This document shows, piece after piece, positions 17,597 to 24,681 of a stretch of DNA of 62,459 nt; position 1 is the first letter of the stretch; each line of letters starts with the position of its first letter. The notes under the pieces are model-generated. The model was not told the DNA's origin, did not search any database, and saw only the letters and a list, made by a program, of their open reading frames with translations. The stretch comes from a virus, in IMG/VR virus record IMGVR_UViG_3300025864_000016, positions 1-62,459 of that record, one strand, 5' to 3'. A program made the position numbers and the translations under genes.

Positions 17597-17793
17597 TTCT
17601 TCCCCCTATTTGCCAATTCATTTGTCGGCATAGGGTAGTCTTCTGCAGCATCTTCAAAGATAAACCCTGCCCGCGCCATGCGAAAATCAAAGTCTTTCAA
17701 CGTGTGACACCTCAACATGGTATCATGGCACTCGGCAATGCGATTTAATCGCTCAAGTAGCTGATCTTTGGTCATGTATGGTTCTTTAGTCAT
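17593..17793 (-). CDS. Small early protein
   Basis: This 66-residue protein has a GGAGGGAAG site and is the first gene after the promoter at 17880-17908. It is helical with a few Cys residues. It overlaps copy F by ATGA. Function unknown. Confidence 0.7.
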   Translation of the reverse strand: MTKEPYMTKDQLLERLNRIAECHDTMLRCHTLKDFDFRMARAGFIFEDAAEDYPMPTNELANRGKK

Positions 17794-17879
17794 CTTCCCT
17801 CCTCATGAGCAATCGGGGCGAGTAGTGGTCTTATCACTTCGCACTTGGCGTTCTAAATTCTCGCTCCGATTACAATGGT

Positions 17880-17910
17880 ATTCTAGCAGATTTAGCTTGA
17901 CTTGTCAAGC
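17880..17910 (-). promoter_or_regulatory. Early promoter with palindrome over -35
   Basis: On the minus strand: TTGACA (17903-17908), 17-base spacer, TAGAAT (17880-17885). The -35 lies in a palindrome GCTTGAC-TT-GTCAAGC (17895-17910) read on the plus strand, a likely operator. Similar palindromes occur at 24261 and 33495. Confidence 0.85.
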
Positions 17911-18146
17911 GTATTGGTTCGCGGGTAAAAGGGATAGACTCGCTCGTCCTGCTGGCACGGCAAACGCTTCATCGCCACTTCCCACTCGCCCTTGCACGAA
18001 CCCTCAAGCTCATTCCTCTTCGCCACCAATGCCTGCAATGCCTTAAACGCACTATCTATCTGGGCATCAGGGGAGGGCGGTGGTGAACCACAAACTCGTG
18101 GTTCACCAAATATTGCTGCCAACAGAATACGCAGTCGTCTGGGCAA
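17892..18146 (-). CDS. Small early protein, start uncertain
   Basis: An 84-residue frame opens at a TTG after GAAGGGTG. It overlaps the upstream gene by about 90 bases, which is unusual. The second half (helical, K/E/A-rich) looks like real protein and its final codons overlap the -35 of the next promoter. The true start may lie further inside. Function unknown. Confidence 0.4.
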   Translation of the reverse strand: MPRRLRILLAAIFGEPRVCGSPPPSPDAQIDSAFKALQALVAKRNELEGSCKGEWEVAMKRLPCQQDERVYPFYPRTNTLDKSS

Positions 18147-18265
18147 TGCGCATCACCCTTCGCCATCCCTATCGGACACCCTCCTATCTCCTCCACCGGC
18201 TGGTGTGCAACAATACGCCGGACGCACTGCGTGAACGCATTTAGCAGGTGTTCATATTTACCCAT
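18056..18265 (-). CDS. Small Cys/His protein
   Basis: This 69-residue protein starts at the ATG with GGGGAGAA upstream, overlapping the previous gene's end by eight bases. A likely metal site is formed by C-x12-C-x3-C-x2-C with His residues nearby (residues 29-50). Function unknown. Confidence 0.6.
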   Translation of the reverse strand: MGKYEHLLNAFTQCVRRIVAHQPVEEIGGCPIGMAKGDAHCPDDCVFCWQQYLVNHEFVVHHRPPLMPR

Positions 18266-18560
18266 TACTTTTCTCCCCATATGTTCTCTCGCGGTGAATC
18301 ATCGCGCCGCCAGGAATCTTCCGGTCACGTATTACACGGTCGGGAACATTGTCGCTTATGTGGCAAGTCACCGTGACCGTCAAGCCCTTAGCGTCAACAC
18401 TGATTTTACGCTGACCAAGTTTCACGTTCTCTATAGTCAGTGTGTCAGTGGGCACCCCGTCCTTCGCCCACTCCTCAAGCACTACTCTATCGAAATGCAC
18501 CCCTCCAAGGTTGTGGTCAGACGACACGTGCGTGCTGTCGAATGTCCATGAATTGCTCAT
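18258..18560 (-). CDS. Hypothetical early protein
   Basis: This 100-residue protein starts at the ATG 10-11 bases after GGGAGG, in an ATGA overlap with the DUF5131 gene. It has alternating beta-like segments (LTIENVKLG, LTVTVTCHI) and no cysteine cluster. Function unknown. Confidence 0.7.
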   Translation of the reverse strand: MSNSWTFDSTHVSSDHNLGGVHFDRVVLEEWAKDGVPTDTLTIENVKLGQRKISVDAKGLTVTVTCHISDNVPDRVIRDRKIPGGAMIHRERTYGEKSNG

Positions 18561-19315
18561 CGTTGGCCTCCCGGAAATTGCAACCACTTTTGCCCATCAA
18601 GCTCTGGCTCTTTGACTATTTTGCCGTTCACTTCCATTTGTTTAAGAAAATACGGTATGCCTGCGTCTACGCATTGGTCACGCAGCGACAGGAACCAGTC
18701 GGTTTGCGCTTGCCGTCGGTTTGAACCAGACTCGCATCCGGCGATTACCCACCCTCGGTTGCCCAATTCGAGAAAGTCTTCCGACAGGGTAACTGGGCCT
18801 AACATCGGCTCTATCGACAGAAACCGGACATAGCCCATCGTTGTAGTCATTAGCAGGGGTATCCGATTGTCAGCAGCCGCCTGATTTTCGACACTCACTC
18901 CACACCATAAATTAGGTATTGTGTTCGTGTTGAGTTTACTGAACATGCTCATGTTCTCCGCCCGCTTGGTCAAAATCATAAACGTATGCTGATTGCATTT
19001 TTTAATCATCTGTCTCACGTCATGAATGAAGTGGTACGGCACATCATCGTGAAACAAATCACTCATGGAGTTTACGAATATGCGACGTGGTGTTTTCCAG
19101 TGCCACGGTTGGCCTATACGCTCCGGTAGACATTGAACCACATCAAATGGTTTCGCGTACTGCACTGGCATATTGTGACCCACTATTCGTGCGATATGCC
19201 GCTGCCTATGCAATGCTCGTGCATAGCAATTATCGCACCCAGGACTCCCCGCGTGGGTACATCCCACTACCGGATTCCAGACATAGTCTGTCCATGCTAT
19301 TCCAGTTTTAGCCAT
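18557..19315 (-). CDS. Phage Gp37/Gp68-like protein (DUF5131)
   Basis: This 252-residue protein matches the DUF5131 family seen in many phages: it begins with TGI-W-TDY-WNPV-GC-H and a C-x-x-C-Y-A cluster near residues 27-32, then HDVR, LTKR and SIEPMLGP segments. The cysteine arrangement and TIM-barrel-like pattern recall radical SAM enzymes, but the biochemical function is not established. Its start overlaps the stop of the 19315 gene. Confidence 0.88.
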   Translation of the reverse strand: MAKTGIAWTDYVWNPVVGCTHAGSPGCDNCYARALHRQRHIARIVGHNMPVQYAKPFDVVQCLPERIGQPWHWKTPRRIFVNSMSDLFHDDVPYHFIHDVRQMIKKCNQHTFMILTKRAENMSMFSKLNTNTIPNLWCGVSVENQAAADNRIPLLMTTTMGYVRFLSIEPMLGPVTLSEDFLELGNRGWVIAGCESGSNRRQAQTDWFLSLRDQCVDAGIPYFLKQMEVNGKIVKEPELDGQKWLQFPGGQR

Positions 19316-19506
19316 TACTCCACCCCTAACTTAATCTGTCCCGACAGGTCTTTCTTCGGAAGCTCCTCGACGGTACACACAGCCCGCTGCGCCATAATCA
19401 CCATTGCCAAACATGTGGAGCAACTTACCACCGGCCACGTCGTATTCGCCGGTTGCACGCTCCAGCTCCCTTTTTTGCAGCAATTATAACACTTGTCTGT
19501 GTTCAT
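19315..19506 (-). CDS. Small zinc-ribbon-like protein
   Basis: This 63-residue protein has C-x-x-C-C near its N terminus and C-x-x-C in the middle, a probable zinc ribbon. The site GGGGGAAG precedes the ATG. Function unknown. Confidence 0.7.
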   Translation of the reverse strand: MNTDKCYNCCKKGSWSVQPANTTWPVVSCSTCLAMVIMAQRAVCTVEELPKKDLSGQIKLGVE

Positions 19507-19515
19507 TCTTCCCCC

Positions 19516-19617
19516 TTACCAGAATCTCATGATTATGTGAACAATTATTCCAACTACCAGAAGTACAAACATAATTGCTACACACCCCATTAAGCTCTCT
19601 CCGCCTTCGTTGTTCAT
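19516..19617 (-). CDS. 33-residue single-span membrane protein
   Basis: A very short gene: an acidic Asn/Gly/Glu start, then a strong membrane helix (CVAIMFVLLVVGIIVHIIM) and a short positive tail ending FW. AAGGTG precedes the ATG at 19617, and the gene fits the gap between its neighbours. Other small membrane proteins cluster at 29129-29862 and 35438. It may disturb the host membrane or modulate a membrane complex; function unknown. Confidence 0.65.
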   Translation of the reverse strand: MNNEGGESLMGCVAIMFVLLVVGIIVHIIMRFW

Positions 19618-19626
19618 AGATGCACC

Positions 19627-19944
19627 TTAATACCGGATTTCCGGCACGTCTACAACGGTAAACCCGTGGTTCTCGCATAGCCAGCGCACAAGCGAATTGG
19701 CGATAATCGGGAAGGCAATGTCAGGGTATTTGGCCCGCAGTATAGTCATGCTGGCGTTCTTTATGTGCATAACTGCACAAACATCTTCCCTCTGTTCCCT
19801 TGCGGTAATTCGTCGAAATCCACAGGCTGTTTCAAACTCTTTGCACAACGAAGACAAGGCAGGTTTTGCTGGCCCAGTCACGTGTGCAACGACCTCATAA
19901 TCTTCATATCTACCTTCGCTAATTGCATACATCTTTGTTTTCAT
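19627..19944 (-). CDS. Hypothetical early protein
   Basis: This 105-residue protein begins at MKTKMYAISEG with AAGGA upstream, in an ATGA overlap with the thioredoxin-like gene. A longer frame upstream has no site. Mixed alpha/beta. Function unknown. Confidence 0.7.
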   Translation of the reverse strand: MKTKMYAISEGRYEDYEVVAHVTGPAKPALSSLCKEFETACGFRRITAREQREDVCAVMHIKNASMTILRAKYPDIAFPIIANSLVRWLCENHGFTVVDVPEIRY

Positions 19945-20219
19945 TGTAGAATATCCTTCGCTCGTGCCATTAGTTGCTCGAACGTCACGCCTGCCGCACA
20001 CGGCAGGTATTGCTTAAAGCCATCAACCTCAATGATCAGCGCAGGCACACCCCCTTGATGCAGTGCCGACGCAAGCCGTTGCTCCAGCATCCCATCGACG
20101 GTACGCAGCTTCGCACCAATCGCCTCAGCCAGCTTCTCAATCACGCCGCTCTTTTTTACGGCGGCGCACGGGCGACAGTGGGTACTTGTGATGAAGTACA
20201 AAATAACTGTCTTTCCCAT
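19941..20219 (-). CDS. Thioredoxin/glutaredoxin-like protein
   Basis: This 92-residue protein has the core of a thioredoxin fold: a beta strand, the redox pair C-R-P-C at residues 15-18, and a GGVPALI segment with the expected cis-proline. It could supply electrons to a reductase or reduce other disulfides; no ribonucleotide reductase is seen here. Its GGAGG site lies inside the last codons of homing-like copy G. Confidence 0.85.
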   Translation of the reverse strand: MGKTVILYFITSTHCRPCAAVKKSGVIEKLAEAIGAKLRTVDGMLEQRLASALHQGGVPALIIEVDGFKQYLPCAAGVTFEQLMARAKDILQ

Positions 20220-20220
20220 A

Positions 20221-20922
20221 TTAACTACCTCCTTTGGTTTTGCTACGCTGGCTAGGTTTAGTTATTGCCAGTTCTGCTTCCATACCGCTTTTTAGTCTGT
20301 GCCATAAAGCCATATAGCCAACAACACACCGACTATCATCCGCCCATTCCGCGAGGCACTTGGTTTCACCAAAGGCAGTAATGAGGAGATTATCTCGCCT
20401 GTTTCTGTTCTGCTCTTTGTACGTTGCGAATCGACAGTTCGATGGCTCATAATCCCCGCTTTCGTTGTTGGGGTAACGGTCTAATGTAAGGTGCTTCTCG
20501 TATCCATTTGCAAGTGCCCATTCTTTGAACGGTGGGTACGTTCGCCACTCGTTGCATACAGTGATTCCCCTGCCGCCATGAGTGTCGTAGCCGGTGGCCT
20601 TTTCGTTGTAACAACGGCTCATCATACTTACCCAGCAATCAAATAATCTATTGTATGCACTACCTATCCTACTATCGCCGTGTGTAGTATTGCACGCTTT
20701 GACTACTTCACGCCGATAGCACCCACACGAAGTAGAAGCGCCACTAACTAAGCTACAACTAAGCACACGGCGTGTGTTTCCGCAATCACAGATGACAACG
20801 TAGTAATGCATTTTTTGTCCTTTGATTGTTTCTACCTCATGCTCTACGACCGCCCACCTGCCGAATTTACTCCCGGCAGGAATATCGCACCCACGTGGCT
20901 TGACGATTTCTTTCTTACTCAT
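20221..20922 (-). CDS. Homing-endonuclease-like protein, copy G
   Basis: This 233-residue family member has CDCGN, STSCGCY, SRCYN, HGGRGITVCNEW, LDRYPN..GDYEP-NCRF and FGETKCLAEW blocks. It has no private leader; AAAGGGGAT precedes the ATG. Its N terminus (RGC-IP-G-KFGR) matches copy B, not the DGVN type. NCRF replaces NCRW. Its end (KTKGGS) supplies the ribosome site of the thioredoxin-like gene. Confidence 0.87.
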   Translation of the reverse strand: MSKKEIVKPRGCDIPAGSKFGRWAVVEHEVETIKGQKMHYYVVICDCGNTRRVLSCSLVSGASTSCGCYRREVVKACNTTHGDSRIGSAYNRLFDCWVSMMSRCYNEKATGYDTHGGRGITVCNEWRTYPPFKEWALANGYEKHLTLDRYPNNESGDYEPSNCRFATYKEQNRNRRDNLLITAFGETKCLAEWADDSRCVVGYMALWHRLKSGMEAELAITKPSQRSKTKGGS

Positions 20923-20973
20923 TTAATCCCCTTTCTTCATGCTGATTCTATTCCGATTCAGGCATCGTGTCAA

Positions 20974-21225
20974 TTATCCCTCGTACCCCGCCGGAACACC
21001 TTTGTACCCCCATTTGTGCCCCAGATATTCACCGGCTTTGTATGTGCCCAAACATTCCGGCACAATATCGGTAGCATAGAAGAACTCCAACCCGCTAAAG
21101 TCACCGCCATACATGTGCCGTATCCGCCGTTCCTGCGCGGGCGTTATCGCAGCTCCGTACTCGCTCCGAATCGTCACCTTTGGCCATTCGGGGAACGCCT
21201 TCTTTGAGACGATACACTTAGTCAT
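20974..21225 (-). CDS. Hypothetical early protein
   Basis: This 83-residue protein is preceded by GGAGGGG and overlaps the next gene upstream by eight bases. It is rich in Gly and aromatic residues at its C terminus. Function unknown. Confidence 0.7.
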   Translation of the reverse strand: MTKCIVSKKAFPEWPKVTIRSEYGAAITPAQERRIRHMYGGDFSGLEFFYATDIVPECLGTYKAGEYLGHKWGYKGVPAGYEG

Positions 21226-21412
21226 CTTTCCCCTCCAGCTCCGCCAGCATGACTTTTAGCCTCTTTTCTTCACAGTCACTACAACATTTCGACTGGTCGC
21301 AATCGTTAGTGGTAGAATCATCGCACATCACCTGCAAGGCATTGCGCACATCCTCACTATCTATACTAAATACGCAGTCGATAGCCTGTTGCAGGTCAGC
21401 TTTTGTTATCAT
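21218..21412 (-). CDS. Small Cys-rich protein, MITKADL paralogue 2
   Basis: This 64-residue protein starts MITKADL with GGAGG upstream and carries C-x4-CC-x2-C (about residues 43-52) before an acidic helix. It shares start, cluster and ending with the gene at 15598, so the two are paralogues. Probably metal-binding. Function unknown. Confidence 0.75.
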   Translation of the reverse strand: MITKADLQQAIDCVFSIDSEDVRNALQVMCDDSTTNDCDQSKCCSDCEEKRLKVMLAELEGKDD

Positions 21413-21644
21413 GGTTTTCCTCCGCAATCTCCGCCATCATCGCGGTAAGTTTGGCGACCAGGCAGCGACGGCATGATGCAAGTGCAGAGCATTTACTATG
21501 GGTATGGTGTAACCACAAGGCATCTTCAATGTCCTGACTTAAAACATTGCCAGTCAATACGTCATCCGGCATACCATCATATGCCATACATTTATGCACC
21601 ACCCCCACGGCGGCACGCAGGGATGCTTGTGTGTAGTTAGGCAT
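21396..21644 (-). CDS. Small Cys-rich protein, looser relative of the MITKAD family
   Basis: This 82-residue protein starts after GAGGAGG. A C-x5-C-x2-C cluster is followed by a helical LVAKLTAMMAEI tail, the same order as in the genes at 15598 and 21218. It overlaps the downstream gene by 17 bases. Function unknown. Confidence 0.7.
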   Translation of the reverse strand: MPNYTQASLRAAVGVVHKCMAYDGMPDDVLTGNVLSQDIEDALWLHHTHSKCSALASCRRCLVAKLTAMMAEIAEENHDNKS

Positions 21645-22101
21645 TGGAGGCCTCCTCATCTTCATTCACGAAGCACACGCCCTTCACACACGTAACTTTT
21701 GACCTGCGCAGTGCAGACCTCATCATACGAATTTCATTGCGCCAGTTCCATTCGGAAAATCCTGTTGAACCGTGCTTTATCGTTACTGTCCCGGCATCGT
21801 CTACTTCCAGTAACCCCCACCCTTCCGGCATTTCCATTACAGCCAGAAGCCCGGCGGGTGCCATGTAGTAACGCTCCTGCCCAACTCCTAACCACGGGTG
21901 TGTGCGAAATGGCTTTTTCATATCCGCTTTGAAGTCAGATCGAGAGGTTTTACACTCAATAAGTGTGCTATAGGCGTCATACCACCCGATAGCGTCACAA
22001 TATTCGCAAGCGTGAGTAGACAATTCAGTCAGTACAGGATTGCATCGCTGCTTTTTCTGTAGCCACTTGCCTGCTATTTCAACTAATTCAGCGTGAGTCA
22101 T
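21637..22101 (-). CDS. MmcB-like PD-(D/E)xK nuclease-fold protein
   Basis: This 154-residue protein contains IECKTSRSDF, the E-x-K half of a PD-(D/E)xK site, preceded by a D (YDAYST), and then GQERYYMAP-GLL and EGWGLLEVD, as in MmcB-like DNA repair proteins. It may process DNA intermediates or cut host DNA. Activity is not proven. Confidence 0.75.
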   Translation of the reverse strand: MTHAELVEIAGKWLQKKQRCNPVLTELSTHACEYCDAIGWYDAYSTLIECKTSRSDFKADMKKPFRTHPWLGVGQERYYMAPAGLLAVMEMPEGWGLLEVDDAGTVTIKHGSTGFSEWNWRNEIRMMRSALRRSKVTCVKGVCFVNEDEEASNA

Positions 22102-22102
22102 C

Positions 22103-22480
22103 TCACTTCTCCTCCCTCACCGCATCCAACGCGTCAAGTGCAAGTGCGATATCGCCTTCAATATATGCAGCAGCTTTAGCTGCCTCTACTACAGCTTCCA
22201 TAAGCGCCATATGCTCCTGCAATCCGGTTATCACAATGTAGCAAGCCTCGCACTCCGCCTTCGCCTGCTCCAGCGCGGATTGTGACCGCTCGTAGTTGGC
22301 TTTCAAACAGACATTAAAACGTTCGAGTTCTAGTGCCTGCTCAAATAACTCTACTTCACCAGCGTGAAAAGCTCTGGTTTCGCCGTGTTCTCTGTCAATA
22401 AACAGCAGACCGTTTTCGGTATGGCAACGGCGCAATATGTCAGTTGTCATCCTCGCGGCGGCGTCAATGTCTTTAATCAT
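22103..22480 (-). CDS. Coiled-coil early protein
   Basis: This 125-residue protein is almost fully helical, rich in Ala and Glu, with a probable coiled coil in the second half. It overlaps the upstream gene by eight bases. Function unknown. Confidence 0.7.
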   Translation of the reverse strand: MIKDIDAAARMTTDILRRCHTENGLLFIDREHGETRAFHAGEVELFEQALELERFNVCLKANYERSQSALEQAKAECEACYIVITGLQEHMALMEAVVEAAKAAAYIEGDIALALDALDAVREEK

Positions 22481-22790
22481 GGTTCATTACCTCCTTAATC
22501 AAATTATCTGGCACTTCGTCACGCAGCATGGTTACAATATCGTTGACAGAAGTCGGCTCGTCGTACTCGTCAAATATTGTCCGCAATGTGTACCCGAACC
22601 ATGTAAGCAGTATCCGTTCGCGTTCCTTCGCCTGCTCCAGCGCGGCGGACAGGGCGGCAATTTGTTCATACAAAGGTTTCACCTCATAGTATATAGTGCA
22701 ACTGGTATTATTGCCGCTACAGTAATGGTTTGGCGTTGACGTGTTGCCAATCCTGCACCTTGCGCAGGTTAGACATAATTCTTTACTCAT
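22473..22790 (-). CDS. Cys-rich plus coiled-coil early protein
   Basis: This 105-residue protein has four cysteines near the N terminus in a C-x2-C-x2-C pattern and a later C-x7-C, followed by a helical segment. GGAGGTG precedes the start. Function unknown. Confidence 0.7.
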   Translation of the reverse strand: MSKELCLTCARCRIGNTSTPNHYCSGNNTSCTIYYEVKPLYEQIAALSAALEQAKERERILLTWFGYTLRTIFDEYDEPTSVNDIVTMLRDEVPDNLIKEVMNHD

Positions 22791-23035
22791 TTCAGCACCT
22801 CCCGAATTAAATCAATATCAATGCCATTATTTGCATCAAACGTGCGAAGTCCATTCGCAATATTGCCAATCTTACGCACCTTCTCCCGCAGCGCGTCACG
22901 CTCTTTCATCGTGGCCTGCAGGGAGTCGCGAAGCACACGTAAATCTTTACTTCCCTTGCCGCCGATAAAAATGAAGAAGTTTACTCGCGAAAGCAACTCA
23001 TCATCCAGTAACGTAGTAGGTGTGGTATCGCTCAT
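22787..23035 (-). CDS. Small helical early protein
   Basis: This 82-residue protein has a central coiled coil and AAGGGGGAAGG upstream. It overlaps the upstream gene by 35 bases. Function unknown. Confidence 0.65.
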   Translation of the reverse strand: MSDTTPTTLLDDELLSRVNFFIFIGGKGSKDLRVLRDSLQATMKERDALREKVRKIGNIANGLRTFDANNGIDIDLIREVLK

Positions 23036-23186
23036 TTCCTTCCCCCTTCTCCTTTTTTACGGCAAACTGCTTGCGATTGTACGCAGCGATCTCTTCACAA
23101 ACAAACGATCCAGCATGGACACGTCCACAATACTCGCAGCGAATGTCGCGGGTGTCGCTAAAATCTCGTTTGATGGACTTACTCAT
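23001..23186 (-). CDS. Small zinc-finger-like protein
   Basis: This 61-residue protein contains C-x-x-C-G-R-x-H and a later Cys, a short zinc-finger-like cluster, then a basic Lys-rich helix. GGAGG precedes the start. Its start overlaps the end of the frameshifted gene at 23179-23410. Confidence 0.65.
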   Translation of the reverse strand: MSKSIKRDFSDTRDIRCEYCGRVHAGSFVCEEIAAYNRKQFAVKKEKGEGNERYHTYYVTG

Positions 23187-23410
23187 TGGTGACCTCCTCC
23201 AGTGCTTCGGTCGGAAGCTCGTAGAAGTAAGCCCCTTCGACTTGTATGTCAGTTACGGCGGTACCGCTATCGCTAATACAGTCGTAAGTACAGCCATAAT
23301 GGTGATACACGATAGTACCCTTTGGCTTGTCCTCTTTGAGCCAGTCACACTCCCGCTGCGTTACGGTAGGTGAGTAGGTTGTATACTCGTGGTTTCAGTG
23401 CGTTACTCAT
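23179..23410 (-). pseudogene. Frameshifted small phage gene
   Basis: An ATG at 23410 is coupled to the upstream stop and has AAGGGG, but its frame ends after 21 codons at 23345. A second frame from 23394 to 23179 lacks a start yet encodes a convincing 71-residue protein (CDWLKEDKPKGTIVYHH..., ending EALEEVTNE) of a type common in Gram-positive phages. Removing one A from the AAA at 23393-23395 joins them into a 76-residue gene. This may be a sequencing or assembly error, a real mutation, or programmed slippage. Confidence 0.7.
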
Positions 23411-23607
23411 CTGGCACCCCTTTTTGCCAGCTCCTCAGCGGCGGCTTGCAACCAACATTCCGGGCAACAAGTCTCATCTTTGTCATTGTTGCAGTTCTCG
23501 TAGACTATCGGGCAGTTATTAGAGATCATATCCGCTACCTGCTTGATTACTTCCAGTTCCTCGCTCGTGTAGTCCTCGATGATTTGCGCGATAATTGGCT
23601 CGCTCAT
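23407..23607 (-). CDS. Small Cys-rich early protein
   Basis: This 66-residue acidic protein has a C-x11-CC-x2-C cluster (about residues 39-55) and a helical ending, a plan resembling the MITKAD family. It is coupled to the frameshifted gene by an ATGA overlap. Function unknown. Confidence 0.7.
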   Translation of the reverse strand: MSEPIIAQIIEDYTSEELEVIKQVADMISNNCPIVYENCNNDKDETCCPECWLQAAAEELAKRGAR

Positions 23608-23954
23608 TTTATCCCCTCCCGTATGTACACGCGGTATTTCTCAAGTGCCACTTCGGCATCAAATTTCTTACCATAGCCGAATTTCCTGTCATTCACATCG
23701 TCAAGGTCTGCGATATCACCGTTTCGCAGCAGTATCTGGCTAAAATCTCCGGCGTCTCGTGTGATGTAGTAGGAACATTGTTGCCCTGCTACGCGCCAGT
23801 TGCCCCATGTTTTATCTATCATGCCAATTTCTGCTTGTAAGTAGGCAACAGCCTTCTCAAGTTCTTCGATGCGGTCAGCCGCGTACAGCTTTGAAGGGTC
23901 ATCCGATATTCGCAGTATGCCCACGATGTCTTTGTTCATTCGTTCATAAGTCAT
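23604..23954 (-). CDS. Hypothetical early protein
   Basis: This 116-residue protein has an N-terminal coiled coil and a mixed C-terminal half. It overlaps the regulator gene upstream by ATGA. Function unknown. Confidence 0.7.
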   Translation of the reverse strand: MTYERMNKDIVGILRISDDPSKLYAADRIEELEKAVAYLQAEIGMIDKTWGNWRVAGQQCSYYITRDAGDFSQILLRNGDIADLDDVNDRKFGYGKKFDAEVALEKYRVYIREGIK

Positions 23955-24223
23955 TTGCCTGCCCCCTTCATTTCCGCAACTTCGGCCAGCACTTCGTCGA
24001 AGTCTACCCCCGCTGCCTCGCAGATTCGCAGGTACCTCGCCCTCGTGCAGGAGAAGTCCCCATTCAATACCCCGTGGATATATTGCCTCGATGTTCCAAG
24101 CGTTTTCGATACGCTGTAATGCGTGATCCCCCGCTCGGCAAGGTGCTTCTTTAGCACGGTGCCTATAAGTATTCGCTCCGGTCTATTAAAGTCGGGCACT
24201 GGCCCTTTTTTGTGTTCTGTCAT
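23951..24223 (-). CDS. XRE-type regulator, first gene of early operon
   Basis: This 90-residue protein has a classic helix-turn-helix in the middle (YSVSKTLGTSRQYIHGVLNG). The start at 24223 has AAGGGAGG upstream. It is the first gene after the promoter at 24246, whose -35 is inside a palindrome, so it may repress its own operon. That link is inference. Confidence 0.8.
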   Translation of the reverse strand: MTEHKKGPVPDFNRPERILIGTVLKKHLAERGITHYSVSKTLGTSRQYIHGVLNGDFSCTRARYLRICEAAGVDFDEVLAEVAEMKGAGK

Positions 24224-24245
24224 TCTGTTCCTCCCTTTCAATGTC

Positions 24246-24275
24246 ATCATAGCACTATTGCTTGACGTTGTCAAG
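24246..24275 (-). promoter_or_regulatory. Early promoter with palindrome over -35
   Basis: Minus strand: TTGACA (24269-24274), 17-base spacer, TATGAT (24246-24251). A palindrome CTTGAC-GTT-GTCAAG (24261-24275) covers the -35. It drives the operon starting with the XRE regulator. Confidence 0.88.
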
Positions 24276-24386
24276 TGTGTTTGTCACACTGTTTTTGCCT
24301 GATTATGCGAAATTTAGACTTCGCAATCCAAGTTTCATTCTACATACCCCGTTAAACCGGCCCAGCAAGCCCGCCACGGCGTAAGT

Positions 24387-24402
24387 CCCCCGCAAATGGG
24401 GG
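24387..24402. terminator. Short C5/G5 stem-loop between early units
   Basis: CCCCC (24387-24391) pairs with GGGGG (24398-24402) around GCAAAT. It lies between the replication gene set and the next early operon. No T-run follows; a terminator role is uncertain. The gap 24276-24442 has no gene. Confidence 0.4.
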
Positions 24403-24442
24403 AATGTTAGTCCAAGCGATCCGTCGGCCTTAAAATGGCTTT

Positions 24443-24655
24443 CTAGCGCGATTTGGTTCTTTGCCGCTTTTCTCGTTCAGCCCGCAGGCACTTCTGACAC
24501 GAAGTACTCGCAAAATCAGCCCGAAAAGCGTTCGCCGCCGCGTTCGTCGCCCCACTGAAGGGGTCTTTCAAATAGCATCCACAGGCCCGCTGAATTTGCG
24601 CAGGCTCCGGCGTGTCCGAGTAGTCGTAAGTCGCGGTAAGTGAGTCGTATGGCAT
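24443..24655 (-). CDS. Small Cys-containing protein after dnaB
   Basis: This 70-residue protein starts at the ATG with AAAGGGGAG upstream. It has CGC and C-x2-C clusters (a possible zinc site) and a strongly basic C terminus. Last gene of the replication group. Function unknown. Confidence 0.65.
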   Translation of the reverse strand: MPYDSLTATYDYSDTPEPAQIQRACGCYLKDPFSGATNAAANAFRADFASTSCQKCLRAEREKRQRTKSR

Positions 24656-24681
24656 ATCAGCTCCCCTTTCGCTGTCGCCAG

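Noticed and set aside
19484-19678. 64-residue minus frame over the small membrane gene
   Set aside because: It has no ribosome site and overlaps two better genes; the 33-residue membrane frame in another phase fits the gap.
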